From the NCBI GenBank assembly GCA_965119665.1, contig OZ221974.1, positions 1,364,001-1,428,000 on the forward strand: 64,000 nucleotides of DNA. Reading direction: 5' to 3'. Below the pieces are notes generated by a model. That model saw only the letters and a program-made list of their open reading frames with translations. It ran no database searches and was not told where the DNA came from. This stretch comes from Dialister sp900541485 (lineage in GTDB: Bacteria; Bacillota; Negativicutes; Veillonellales; Dialisteraceae). This document shows, piece after piece, positions 1 to 7,738 of this stretch (positions are counted from its first letter, which is position 1; each line of letters starts with the position of its first letter). A program made the translations under genes and the position numbers.

Positions 1-107
1 TCGGTCTGGCGACAGGTAAAAAGCTGTACGATAAACGGCAGGATATGGCGGCACGGGCGGCGAAAAGAGATCTGGACCGGCGGATTAAGGAACAGCGGTA
101 TGACTGA
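1..107 (+). CDS. smpB: SsrA-binding protein SmpB, C-terminal fragment
   Basis: Only the last 34 codons are present, read from base 3 to the TGA at 105-107. The peptide contains GLATGKKLYDKRQD followed by a run of basic residues, which matches the conserved end of SmpB (GKKxYDKR followed by a positively charged tail). SmpB binds tmRNA and delivers it to ribosomes stalled on broken mRNAs; the basic tail occupies the empty mRNA channel. The rest of the gene lies before the window. A strong terminator follows at once, so this is the last gene of its transcript. Confidence 0.85.
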   Translation, partial: GLATGKKLYDKRQDMAARAAKRDLDRRIKEQRYD

Positions 108-110
108 TAA

Positions 111-146
111 AAAAACGAGTCTTCTTTTACGGAAAGACTCGTTTTT
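111..146. terminator. Bidirectional intrinsic terminator
   Basis: A perfect 13-bp inverted repeat (111-123 with 134-146, AAAAACGAGTCTT arms) encloses a 10-nt loop. The A-run and T-run flanks let it work for smpB on the plus strand and for the GerMN lipoprotein gene, which ends at 154 on the minus strand. Confidence 0.85.
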
Positions 147-153
147 GTTTGTA

Positions 154-693
154 TTATTTTCTTATAATCAGTTCATTTCTTGTCAGTGTCCGTGTCATAT
201 CACTGTGACCGGAAAGTTTTGTTACAGGGGCACCTTCTTGCAGGAATTTGACTTCTTTCACATCCGGGAATTCTGTCAGCGTATTTACGACAAGGGCGGT
301 AAACAGTTCTTCCGCGGTGGCACTGTTTTCCAGATTGGATAATTCCTTTGAAAAATCTGCGACAGCCACGCCGTCTGATACGGTTACGGAGGTAACGGAC
401 AGATTTTCGGGACAGACCGGATATTTCTTGTTCCGGTCATAGGAGATGGCCCGGCGAAGAGCGGCCAGATGAAGGTCGTCGCCGGTAGTTACCCGTATCT
501 TGAGGGGGCGGACTTTGAGAAAGTCATCGGTTACCTCATAAATTGTCACTTCCGATTCCGCAATCTTTTCAGAGGCTGCAGGCGTTTTCGGCGGGGTCTG
601 CGGTTTTTGTTTCTCCCCGTTTGAAAGAAGACTGCATCCCGATATAGCTATAGAGAGCAGAATAGCTGTAGATAATGTAATTATTTTTTTCAT
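154..693 (-). CDS. GerMN-domain lipoprotein
   Basis: This 179-residue protein starts with a lipoprotein signal peptide ending in the lipobox ISGC (Cys20), followed by a Pro/Lys/Thr-rich linker. The region from about residue 45 to 165 fits the GerMN (Sporulation/Spore germination GerM) fold: LKVRPLKIRV, then AAL-RRAIS, then VTVSDGVAVADFSKEL, then ALVVNTLTEFPDVKEVKFLQEG. The gene lies 9 nt downstream of an AMIN/Amidase_3 gene on the same strand, so the two are almost certainly cotranscribed. In B. subtilis GerM takes part in peptidoglycan remodelling during sporulation. In this probably non-sporulating organism the pairing with an amidase suggests a cell-wall or division role, which is inference. 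The family call rests on pattern recognition without a search. Confidence 0.75.
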   Translation of the reverse strand: MKKIITLSTAILLSIAISGCSLLSNGEKQKPQTPPKTPAASEKIAESEVTIYEVTDDFLKVRPLKIRVTTGDDLHLAALRRAISYDRNKKYPVCPENLSVTSVTVSDGVAVADFSKELSNLENSATAEELFTALVVNTLTEFPDVKEVKFLQEGAPVTKLSGHSDMTRTLTRNELIIRK

Positions 694-702
694 TGTTTCT
701 CC

Positions 703-1836
703 TTAGCCGGCCTGGGCAAAATAATCGGCAAGACCGTTAAATAAGCTTTGTGCAATTTGCAGGGGCGCTTCCTTGGACGTCAGCATTTTGACCCGTTTTT
801 CATTTGTGATATAGCCGAGCTCCATTAAAACGGAAGGCATGGTTGTGTGGGCAGTGACGTAAAATTCATTACCCCGCACTCCGCGGTTCGGGAAATCCAA
901 ATCTTTCATAGCCGCCCGGTGAAGCAGGTGGGCCAAAAGAAGTGACTGGTCGCTTCCTATATAGTAATAAGCCGTCACGCCGTCAATTGCAGGATTGCTG
1001 ATAGCATCGATGTGAATGGAAAGGAATGCATTTGCATGGGCTTCGTTGGCAATGTCACAGCGGGCCTGCAATTCGGCAACGTCATCGGCATGGGGACCAA
1101 ATACGTCTTTGTCGGTGGAACGGGTCATTATGACCTTTGCACCGGCGGCAGAAAGCAGATCCCTGAGCGGAAGTGCAATCGATAAGGTGATGTTTTTTTC
1201 ATAGACTTCTTTTCCGTTCAGATGCCCGATAGCACCCGGGTCGGTACCGCCGTGGCCGGGATCGATACAAATGACTTTTCCTTTTAAAACCTGCTTGGCT
1301 TCTTCGGAAACGGTAAATTTCGGAGAAGCGGACGTTTTACTTTCCGGTGCTTTAGTAACGGCAGGCTTTTTCAACGTTCCTTTAAAATAAGTTTTCTTTG
1401 CACCGGGGATAGGGATATCGACAACAAGACGGTGGGGTTTTCCTGCCGCCATGTCTTTCCGGAGTGCAAAAATACGTATATCTGCCATTCGTACCGGCTT
1501 TGTCATCAAAATATCGAGATAGGTATCTCCGTCTTTTTCGGAAAGTGTGGCGAAATCAATGATACGGGAGTCCATATCATATTGGGAGGCGACATTTTCT
1601 TTCCTGGTGTTTCTCAAGATGACTTGGAAATTCTTTCCTTCTGCATCAATGGCGGCCTCCGCTTTGACGGCTTTGGACAAATCCATGGCTATTCTGACAA
1701 AAGGAGGATCACCATCATTCCGTGCGGTCCAGCGCAGTGCGGATACAACGGCCGGCGTTTCCGCAGCGGAAGCAGAGAGAAATCCGGAAAAAAACAGAGC
1801 AAATAAAAAAGTAAAAAGTACAATTATTTTCTTCAT
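703..1836 (-). CDS. amiC: N-acetylmuramoyl-L-alanine amidase (AMIN + Amidase_3)
   Basis: The 377-residue exported protein has a signal peptide (about 1-24, ending ASA), an N-terminal AMIN-like beta domain (about 30-145), a Lys/Ser-rich linker and a C-terminal Amidase_3 domain (about 186-375). The zinc and catalytic residues are in place: His195 in IDPGHGG, Glu210, His275 in SIHIDA and Glu339 in LMELGYITN. Such enzymes cut the amide bond between MurNAc and the stem peptide during cell separation, and AMIN domains target them to the septal envelope. AMIN/Amidase_3 architecture is typical of diderm bacteria, including Negativicutes. The start follows the RBS-like GGAAGG/AGGA in the upstream minus-strand sequence. 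The GerMN lipoprotein follows after 9 nt. Confidence 0.92.
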   Translation of the reverse strand: MKKIIVLFTFLFALFFSGFLSASAAETPAVVSALRWTARNDGDPPFVRIAMDLSKAVKAEAAIDAEGKNFQVILRNTRKENVASQYDMDSRIIDFATLSEKDGDTYLDILMTKPVRMADIRIFALRKDMAAGKPHRLVVDIPIPGAKKTYFKGTLKKPAVTKAPESKTSASPKFTVSEEAKQVLKGKVICIDPGHGGTDPGAIGHLNGKEVYEKNITLSIALPLRDLLSAAGAKVIMTRSTDKDVFGPHADDVAELQARCDIANEAHANAFLSIHIDAISNPAIDGVTAYYYIGSDQSLLLAHLLHRAAMKDLDFPNRGVRGNEFYVTAHTTMPSVLMELGYITNEKRVKMLTSKEAPLQIAQSLFNGLADYFAQAG

Positions 1837-1877
1837 AAAAATCCTTCCTGTGATTACGGGGCTTTAATTTATTTTTT

Positions 1878-1906
1878 ATTATAACATAGCTCATATTTTA
1901 TGGAAT
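1878..1906 (-). promoter_or_regulatory. Putative promoter of the amidase-GerMN operon
   Basis: On the minus strand TATAAT (1883-1878) is preceded by TG-T, an extended -10 element. The matching -35 (1906-1901, ATTCCA) is poor. It lies about 40 bp upstream of the amidase start, in the divergent intergenic region. Confidence 0.5.
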
Positions 1907-1939
1907 AACGCGTAAATATAAGACGGGAAATCCCTTTCC

Positions 1940-1968
1940 ATGACAGAACCGGAGTTTTGTAGTAAAAT
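1940..1968 (+). promoter_or_regulatory. Putative promoter of the deacetylase operon
   Basis: ATGACA (1940-1945) and TAAAAT (1963-1968) are separated by 17 bp. Transcription would start near 1975. This argues that the first in-frame ATG at 1974 is not the translation start. Confidence 0.55.
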
Positions 1969-2018
1969 GAAATATGTATTTTCTGCTTTATAAGAAGCTG
2001 TGTAAAGAGAGGATTTTA

Positions 2019-2927
2019 ATGACGTTTTATAACTTTTGGAAACGTATCATATGGCTGTTTCTGGCGGCTTTTATTATCGGTACCGGTCTTTTATCGGCAG
2101 GCTGCAGCGGAACAGATATTTTTTCTCCGAAAGAGAAAACGGCGGCGACTGAAGAAACAAAGCCGGTAAAAGCGGAGCGAGCACCGGGGTTTAAGCCGGG
2201 GGTGGCAATTGCCAAAAGAGGTCCTGAGGTGAGGTATAGTGTCCCCAACGGTGTTTCCGTTCTTATGTACCATATGATAGGTGACATGAAAAATAATGCG
2301 GCAGTCATGACGGAAGCAAATCTGAGAAGACAGATGCAGTATTTGAAAGATCATGATTACCATCCGATTACAATGCAGGAATTGTACGATTATGTATCGA
2401 AAGGGGCGCCCTTACCGTCTCGTCCGGTTTGCATTACCTTTGATGACGGATATGCCGACTCCTATACTATTGTCTATCCGATGATGAAAGAATTCGGGTT
2501 TCCGTGGACACTGTTTCTGATTACCGATGATGTGGAAAAATCGTATAACCGTATGACTTGGGATCAGTTGAAAGAAATGGCGGACAGCGGAACGGTCACT
2601 ATTGCCAATCATACGCTGAGCCACCCGAAACTACATAATCTGGCAACAAGGAAAGAAAAAGAAAATGAAATCATAGGGGCCAATCAGGCGTTAAAATACC
2701 GCCTCGGCATTGATAACGAGTGGATTGCCTACCCTTACGGGGATTATGACGATGAAGTGATTGATATTTGTATCAAAGCAGGCATAAAAATGGCGGTCAC
2801 TACCGATGCGGGCCGTGTACACGTAGGAAGCTATCCTTATGAACTGAAACGTGTATATATCGGAAATGATGTTTCCATGGCCCGTTATGCCGAACGGCTC
2901 AATAACGATAACTATGCACCTTTATGA
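2019..2927 (+). CDS. Polysaccharide deacetylase lipoprotein (NodB/CE4 fold)
   Basis: Read from ATG 2019, which has AGAGAGG ahead of it, this is a 302-residue lipoprotein with lipobox LSAGC (Cys29). The NodB motifs of carbohydrate esterase family 4 are visible: TFDDGY (Asp142-Asp143), the metal-binding pair in NHTLSH (His198, His202), and WIAYPYGDYDDE. These enzymes remove N- or O-acetyl groups from envelope polysaccharides using a divalent metal. A start at 1974 would add 15 residues but lacks an RBS and lies at the predicted transcription start. The next two genes are a phosphodiester glycosidase-like protein and an anchored unknown, suggesting an envelope-polysaccharide set. The true substrate is not predictable. 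Confidence 0.88.
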   Translation: MTFYNFWKRIIWLFLAAFIIGTGLLSAGCSGTDIFSPKEKTAATEETKPVKAERAPGFKPGVAIAKRGPEVRYSVPNGVSVLMYHMIGDMKNNAAVMTEANLRRQMQYLKDHDYHPITMQELYDYVSKGAPLPSRPVCITFDDGYADSYTIVYPMMKEFGFPWTLFLITDDVEKSYNRMTWDQLKEMADSGTVTIANHTLSHPKLHNLATRKEKENEIIGANQALKYRLGIDNEWIAYPYGDYDDEVIDICIKAGIKMAVTTDAGRVHVGSYPYELKRVYIGNDVSMARYAERLNNDNYAPL

Positions 2928-2941
2928 AGGCAGGAGAAAGA

Positions 2942-3889
2942 ATGAAGAAGATTTTTCACAGTCTTACATTCCGGTTCATCATCGTCACATTGATTTTCTT
3001 TATTGTGACGTCGCCGGTAATTGTATTATTCGGACCTTTCGGGAATTTGAAAAGAGCGGTGGTTGGCGCCATTATGCGGTCCCGCCATCCCCAATACATC
3101 ACCTGGCTCTATACACAGGATGAATTAAATGAAATTCTCGGGGTCGTTAAAACAACGGAACGGACAAAGGTATTATCCTTTAAGCCGAGAACGGATCCGA
3201 CGCTGTCTTTGCAAAAGATAGAAACGACCCGTTTTGTGGGATACCTTTTGGAAATTCCGAATCCGAAGCGTGTACAAGTGGCTACGGCCGCAGATATACG
3301 GGAAAAAGGTGACACCACCAGTCATATTGCCAAAATTAATAATGCCGTGGCAGCCATTAACGGCGGCGGGTTTTATGATCCCAACGGAACAGGCACGGGT
3401 CGTCTTCCTTACGGGTTTATTCTCCATGAGGGAAAATATATTTTGGGCGATCAGGTGGACGATAAAGAACGGGTCGATTTTATCGGAATGACCACTTCGG
3501 GAAATCTGATAGCCGGCAATTACAATAAAAAAGAACTTCGTGATTTAGGCGCGGTAGAAGGACTTACCTTCGGACCTCCGCTTATCATGAACGGGAAAAA
3601 AGTAATCCGCAGCGGAGACGGCGGCTGGGGAATCAGTCCGAGGTCTTGCATCGGCCAGAAAAAAGACGGAACAATCATGTTCCTTGTTATTGACGGACGC
3701 CAGCCGGGATACAGTATAGGTGCTACTCTGGTGGATGTGCAGAATATTATGTATGAAAAAGGCGCTTATATAGCTGCCAACTTAGACGGCGGCTCGAGTA
3801 CAACTCTTTACTATAACGGTAATGTAGTCAATAAACCGGCGGATCTTTTGGGCGAGCGTATGATTCCCACTGCTTTTATCGTGAAATAG
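2942..3889 (+). CDS. Phosphodiester glycosidase family protein (NAGPA/DUF2233 fold)
   Basis: From ATG 2942 (GGAG spaced 5 nt) this encodes 315 residues with one N-terminal membrane segment (about residues 10-33, FRFIIVTLIFFIVTSPVIVL), so it is likely anchored and faces outward. The body carries the hallmarks of the phosphodiester glycosidase (NAGPA-like) family: AINGGGFYDPNGTG, TFGPPLIMNGK, the PRSCIG turn, MFLVIDGRQPGYSIGAT and the near-C-terminal NLDGGSST. The mammalian member removes GlcNAc from phosphodiester-linked mannose; bacterial members act on teichoic-acid-like or exopolysaccharide phosphodiesters. An earlier ATG at 2924 overlaps the previous stop but has no RBS. The gene sits 14 nt after the deacetylase and 10 nt before the next gene. 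Confidence 0.82.
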   Translation: MKKIFHSLTFRFIIVTLIFFIVTSPVIVLFGPFGNLKRAVVGAIMRSRHPQYITWLYTQDELNEILGVVKTTERTKVLSFKPRTDPTLSLQKIETTRFVGYLLEIPNPKRVQVATAADIREKGDTTSHIAKINNAVAAINGGGFYDPNGTGTGRLPYGFILHEGKYILGDQVDDKERVDFIGMTTSGNLIAGNYNKKELRDLGAVEGLTFGPPLIMNGKKVIRSGDGGWGISPRSCIGQKKDGTIMFLVIDGRQPGYSIGATLVDVQNIMYEKGAYIAANLDGGSSTTLYYNGNVVNKPADLLGERMIPTAFIVK

Positions 3890-3899
3890 GAGGCAACCT

Positions 3900-4856
3900 G
3901 TGAATAAGAAATTAATGGCTTTTATAGCCTGCTCTGTCATAGGCATAGGCTTGCAGGCCGGCGGCTATCTCTACTTGGACCAGGTCCTTTTTGCACCTCT
4001 TTCTGCCGACGACTATGGCGTTTCGCTCTTGCAGGGGGAAAATCAGGAGGCTCTTGATAAAGCAGGGCGGAAGATATTTTCCCGTGTGAGCGTCAAAGGG
4101 AAACCTTACTATTCCCATGATTACCACTACATGGCGGACGTGACGGAAGATTCTGTAACGATTTACAATGCCGACAGCATCGATACTCCGCAAAAAGTGG
4201 ATTTGAAAAAACAGGGTGTTTCCTTTTTCCAGTGGATGCCTGACAGAAATCTGGCACTCATGGCGCTGTATCCTCTTCATTGGAAAGGAGGACGGTGGGA
4301 CGTCACACTGGCAAGATATAATCCTGAGGGGGTCACTCATGAGTCGGATGCGCCGATTAAAGACCTGCCGAGGAATTCCAAAATTATTGATGTCGCTTAT
4401 TCGACGGCAACCAATGCGGTGTATATGAAAATGGAGGTAGGACCGGGCCTGTATCGTATCTACAGGACTGATGCCAATTATGATACGCGCCGGATTTATG
4501 TCCAAACATCGCATATAGGGAAGATAGCGGTTTTCTATGATGAAGATAAATTTTTCTATGATGACAGCCAAAGAGGCATCATGTATCTCTTTGACGGAGA
4601 CGACAGCGGTTGGCGTGTGATTTCACCTCCCGGCAGGTTCCGTCTTGTCGGGCTCGGAACGGATAAAACCATTTATGCTGCAAAAGTTAATCAGAAGGGT
4701 GAAGCTACAGGCTATTACACAGGACGACTGAAGGTGGGATTTAAACAGGTGAAAGAGCTGGAAACACCGGTGGAATTTAATTCTGTCACGGTCCATATGA
4801 TTCAGGAGGCTGCCGCGTTAGCCGAAAAATCAGAAAATGAGGAGAAAAAGCAATAA
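3900..4856 (+). CDS. Anchored or secreted protein of unknown function
   Basis: A GTG start with AGGAGGC ahead gives 318 residues. A hydrophobic N-terminus (about 5-27) suggests a signal anchor. I do not recognise a family. The body is rich in beta-type segments and aromatic residues, with repeated short blocks such as KIIDVAYSTATNAVYMKME, KFFYDDSQRGIMYLFDGDD and GLGTDKTIYAAKVN that look like propeller-type beta-strand repeats. The C-terminus is charged (SENEEKKQ). It is the last gene of the operon with the deacetylase and phosphodiester glycosidase, so it probably works on, senses or binds the same extracellular polymer; that is inference from position. Confidence 0.7.
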   Translation: MNKKLMAFIACSVIGIGLQAGGYLYLDQVLFAPLSADDYGVSLLQGENQEALDKAGRKIFSRVSVKGKPYYSHDYHYMADVTEDSVTIYNADSIDTPQKVDLKKQGVSFFQWMPDRNLALMALYPLHWKGGRWDVTLARYNPEGVTHESDAPIKDLPRNSKIIDVAYSTATNAVYMKMEVGPGLYRIYRTDANYDTRRIYVQTSHIGKIAVFYDEDKFFYDDSQRGIMYLFDGDDSGWRVISPPGRFRLVGLGTDKTIYAAKVNQKGEATGYYTGRLKVGFKQVKELETPVEFNSVTVHMIQEAAALAEKSENEEKKQ

Positions 4857-4861
4857 AAAGG

Positions 4862-4886
4862 TCCGGGGATTTTCCCCGGATTTTTT
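4862..4886 (+). terminator. Intrinsic terminator of the envelope operon
   Basis: An 8-bp GC-rich stem (TCCGGGGA 4862-4869 with TCCCCGGA 4873-4880) with a 3-nt loop is followed by six T. Confidence 0.88.
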
Positions 4887-4927
4887 GTGGGCATGCCAGA
4901 AATATTTTTCTATTATCCCAGCGGTTC

Positions 4928-4936
4928 TGATATAAT
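4928..4936 (+). promoter_or_regulatory. Extended -10 promoter of pyrF
   Basis: TGATATAAT (TG at 4928-4929, TATAAT at 4931-4936) lies 24 bp before the pyrF start. The -35 region is poor, which is common with extended -10 promoters. Confidence 0.5.
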
Positions 4937-4959
4937 AAAAAAAGTAAAAAGGAGGCTTT

Positions 4960-5682
4960 ATGGAAAAATTAAGCACCGGAGATGACAGAGTCATCATAGC
5001 TCTCGATGTGGACAGCCTGGATAAAATGAAAGCGGCGGTAAAAGAATTGGGCAGCCGTGTATCTTTTTATAAAGTGGGCATGGAGCTTTATTATGCGGCA
5101 GGCAGTGAAACGGTGGTCTGGCTTAAAGAACAGGGAAAACAAGTTTTTCTTGATTTGAAAATGTATGATATTCCCAATACCGTATCCAAAGGAATTTCAT
5201 CGGTAGCGCGTCTGGGGGCAGGACTTATTACCGTTCATGCAAGTGGCGGACGCCGTATGATAGAGGCCGCTGCAGAGGCAGCCCGCAAAGCGGAAAGAAA
5301 CGGAAAAAGACCGAAAATTCTGGCAGTCACCGTTCTGACCAGTTTTGATGAAAAGTTATGGAAGGAAACGGGAGAAACCATTGCCGTTAAAGATAAGGTG
5401 CTCCATTTAGCCAAACTTGCCAAAGAGTCGGGGGCGGACGGAGTGGTAGCATCTCCCATGGAGGCGGAGGCTATACGCCGTCTTTGCGGACCTGATTTTG
5501 AAATTGTCACACCCGGTATTCGTCCCGCCTTTGCCGGAAACGATGATCAGAAACGGGTGGCGACTCCGAAAGCGGCCCTTGAAGCAGGGGCGTCAAGGCT
5601 TGTTATAGGCCGCCCGGTGATGCAGGCGGAAGATCCGAAAAAAGCAATGGATATGATTTTAAAGGAAATCAAAGGAGATTGA
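4960..5682 (+). CDS. pyrF: Orotidine 5'-phosphate decarboxylase
   Basis: The 240-residue cytosolic enzyme converts OMP to UMP, the last step of de novo pyrimidine synthesis. The N-terminal IIALDVDS, the catalytic block VFLDLKMYDIPNTV (the DxKxxDIPxT signature with Lys and Asp residues), the phosphate-binding IVTPGIRP and the C-terminal LVIGRPV are all present. Its length is usual for the bacterial family. AGGAGGC precedes ATG 4960. The stop overlaps the RBS region of pyrE, so the two last pyrimidine genes are translated together. Confidence 0.96.
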   Translation: MEKLSTGDDRVIIALDVDSLDKMKAAVKELGSRVSFYKVGMELYYAAGSETVVWLKEQGKQVFLDLKMYDIPNTVSKGISSVARLGAGLITVHASGGRRMIEAAAEAARKAERNGKRPKILAVTVLTSFDEKLWKETGETIAVKDKVLHLAKLAKESGADGVVASPMEAEAIRRLCGPDFEIVTPGIRPAFAGNDDQKRVATPKAALEAGASRLVIGRPVMQAEDPKKAMDMILKEIKGD

Positions 5683-5684
5683 TT

Positions 5685-6266
5685 ATGGAAAATGCAGAAG
5701 CATTATTAAGGGAAACAAAAGCGATTTTAGAAGGACATTTCCTTTTGACCAGCGGACTTCACAGTCCTTTATATGTAGAAAAATTTAATGTTCTGCAACA
5801 TCCGGAATATACGGAAAAGCTTTGCCGGATGATTGCCGACCATTTCCGCGGGAAGGGAATTGTCACGGTTATCGGACCGGCAACAGGCGGAATTATTTTA
5901 TCCCAGGTGACAGCCCGCCTTTTGGGAGTCCGTTCTATTTTCACGGAAAGAGAAAACGGAAAAATGACACTTCGCCGGGGATTCCGTATCGAACCGGGAG
6001 AAAAGGTTCTGATTGTGGAAGATATCGTAACGACAGGCGGCTCAATCCGTGAAGTGGTTGACGTGGTCAATCAGGCACACGGCGATATCGTGGGAATCGG
6101 CCTGTTTGTGGACCGCTCCGGCGGAAAAGCCGATTACGGTGTGGACCCGGAAAAAGTATTTCCTCTTGTTCATCTCACCGTTCCGACCTATACGGCGGAA
6201 GAATGTCCTCTTTGCAAAGACGGCGTACCTGTTACGGAAAGAGGAAGTCATCATTTAAAAAAATAA
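5685..6266 (+). CDS. pyrE: Orotate phosphoribosyltransferase
   Basis: From ATG 5685 (AAAGGAG spaced 7 nt) this encodes 193 residues. It transfers phosphoribose from PRPP to orotate to make OMP, which PyrF then decarboxylates. The PRPP-binding motif appears as KVLIVEDIVTTGGSIREVV (about residues 107-125). The region SGLHSPLYVEKFNVL and the stretch GPATGGIILS fit the short bacterial PyrE form. A TTG six bases upstream is in frame but overlaps the pyrF stop with worse spacing. The rest of the pyrimidine pathway is not in this window. Confidence 0.93.
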   Translation: MENAEALLRETKAILEGHFLLTSGLHSPLYVEKFNVLQHPEYTEKLCRMIADHFRGKGIVTVIGPATGGIILSQVTARLLGVRSIFTERENGKMTLRRGFRIEPGEKVLIVEDIVTTGGSIREVVDVVNQAHGDIVGIGLFVDRSGGKADYGVDPEKVFPLVHLTVPTYTAEECPLCKDGVPVTERGSHHLKK

Positions 6267-6292
6267 GGGTGTTGTAACCGTTCCGGGAAATC

Positions 6293-6336
6293 AAAAAGGA
6301 GAGAATCTTGTGCTTGATAAAGATTCTCTCCTTTTT
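6293..6336. terminator. Bidirectional terminator between pyrE and the NMO-family gene
   Basis: A perfect 17-bp inverted repeat (6293-6309 with 6320-6336) starts with A5 and ends with T6. It serves convergent genes on both strands, the second ending at 6338. Confidence 0.9.
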
Positions 6337-6337
6337 T

Positions 6338-7396
6338 CTATTCGCCGGTTAATTCATGCAGTAGCTCGGGGACGGTCGTCATCTTATGGATTTTATAAGC
6401 ATTTTCACCGCAGAAAACCAAAGCATTATCTACGTCGCCCCTGGCGGCACGTATCAGTGCCATGGTGATACAGTAGGGCGTGCTTTGGGGGTTGCAGGTT
6501 TTCAGACAGTGGAAACATTTCGTGATATTTTCCCTACAGTCCCTCACTCTTTTGACAAAGGGATTTAAAATAGCTCTTCCCGGCATATGAGCAGGGCTGT
6601 CCACAATGGTGATATCCTCTTTTTTTGCTTTTATATACATTTCCTTAAATGCTTGGGAGGCATCACATTCTTTTGTCGCAACAAAACGACTTGCCATCTG
6701 CACGCCTGAGAGTCCCAGTGAGAGACAGCGGGCAATGTCATTTTTGTCAAACACGCCACCCCCGAAAACGACGGGGATTTTTTTATTGAATTTTTCTTCG
6801 AAAGTTCGGACAACAGAAAGGATTTCTTTAATTTCTTTTTCGTAACTCTGATGTTCATACCGCTTAATTTCTTCCCTGCTGTATCCTAGATGGCCTCCTG
6901 CTTTGGGACCTTCTATGACGACCAGATCGGCCGTCGTTTGATGATGATGTTCCCACAGTTTTAGAAGCACGCGACAGGCTCGGGCAGAACTGATAATGGG
7001 CGCAATTTTCGTTTTTGTGTTTTTAACATACGAAGGAAGATCGGCAGGGAGTCCGGCACCGGAAAAAATAATATCCGCCCCGTTCTTTACGGCACATTTT
7101 GCATAATCACTGTAACTGAATCCTTTTGTCATGATATTTACTCCGAGAATTCCGTTCGGTGCCGTTTCTCTTGCTTTCTTCAGATGATAAGCGAGGGCAC
7201 GGCAATTGGCGCGGGTCGTATCGGACCGGAAATCAGGTTCGTTAAATCCCGGCTGTGCGGCAGAAATGACACCGATAGCGCCTTCTCTTGCGACAGCACC
7301 TGCGAGGCCGGATAAGCTGATTCCGATTCCCATACCGCCTTGGATAATAGGAATGGGAGCGGTCAGCTCACCGATGCGTAATTTTGGAAATTTCAT
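6338..7396 (-). CDS. FMN-dependent nitronate monooxygenase / FabK-like oxidoreductase
   Basis: From ATG 7396 (GGAGGC spaced 4 nt) this encodes 352 residues. The TIM-barrel flavoprotein motifs of the 2-nitropropane dioxygenase/FabK family are present: PIIQGGMGIGIS at the N-terminus, VISAAQPG, GVNIM, DIIFSGAGLP, VIEGPKAGGHLG, PVVFGGGVFDKND and GVQMASRFVATKEC. The C-terminus adds a Cys-rich piece (CFHCLKTCNP, then YCITMALI, then VFCGENA) that is seen in clostridial NMO-like proteins rather than in classical FabK. It oxidises nitronates or could reduce enoyl-ACP. The gene sits just before the FapR-fab cluster, which itself has no enoyl-ACP reductase, so a FabK role is worth testing. A longer start at 7423 lacks an RBS. 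Confidence 0.82.
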   Translation of the reverse strand: MKFPKLRIGELTAPIPIIQGGMGIGISLSGLAGAVAREGAIGVISAAQPGFNEPDFRSDTTRANCRALAYHLKKARETAPNGILGVNIMTKGFSYSDYAKCAVKNGADIIFSGAGLPADLPSYVKNTKTKIAPIISSARACRVLLKLWEHHHQTTADLVVIEGPKAGGHLGYSREEIKRYEHQSYEKEIKEILSVVRTFEEKFNKKIPVVFGGGVFDKNDIARCLSLGLSGVQMASRFVATKECDASQAFKEMYIKAKKEDITIVDSPAHMPGRAILNPFVKRVRDCRENITKCFHCLKTCNPQSTPYCITMALIRAARGDVDNALVFCGENAYKIHKMTTVPELLHELTGE

Positions 7397-7738
7397 AACT
7401 GCCTCCATAGATAAACAGAACAATAAATATGTTTTATTATTTGAAATTAAAATGATAATTCTTTCTGCAGTTTAGTTTAAAATATAAATAATGTCAATAC
7501 TTTAGCAAAATATAAAAAATAAAACAAAATAATATATAATTATGAAAATATAGAGAAAACTGTTTGGCGATGAAAAAAATAAATTTTATAAAAGGGACTT
7601 GCAATTATTTATGACCAGATGATAAAATAATAAAAAAATTGATAATTTTATGGGAGAAATATCAAAAATATTCTTTTAAAATTACCTAAAGGACGGATAT
7701 AATTTGTTGCGATATGGTATTATCAGCAGGTGATAACT
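7397..7738. other. AT-rich divergent intergenic region
   Basis: This 342-bp stretch between the NMO-family gene and fapR is very AT-rich with many A and T runs. I see no gene. It holds the fapR promoter at its right end (TATAAT 7698-7703) and presumably the NMO gene promoter near 7430-7480. No clear FapR operator of the published Bacillus type could be recognised by eye. Confidence 0.6.
7698..7736 (+). promoter_or_regulatory. fapR promoter and overlapping inverted repeat
   Basis: TATAAT (7698-7703) lies about 35 bp before the fapR start. Downstream, TTATCA (7720-7725) and TGATAA (7731-7736) form a perfect 6-bp inverted repeat around GCAGG. The right half overlaps the ribosome binding site (AGGTGA). 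It could be an operator or a hairpin that controls translation; either is inference. Confidence 0.4.

Noticed and set aside
1974..2018. Upstream ATG start for the polysaccharide deacetylase
   Set aside because: It coincides with the predicted transcription start and lacks an RBS, while ATG 2019 has AGAGAGG and gives a clean lipoprotein signal.
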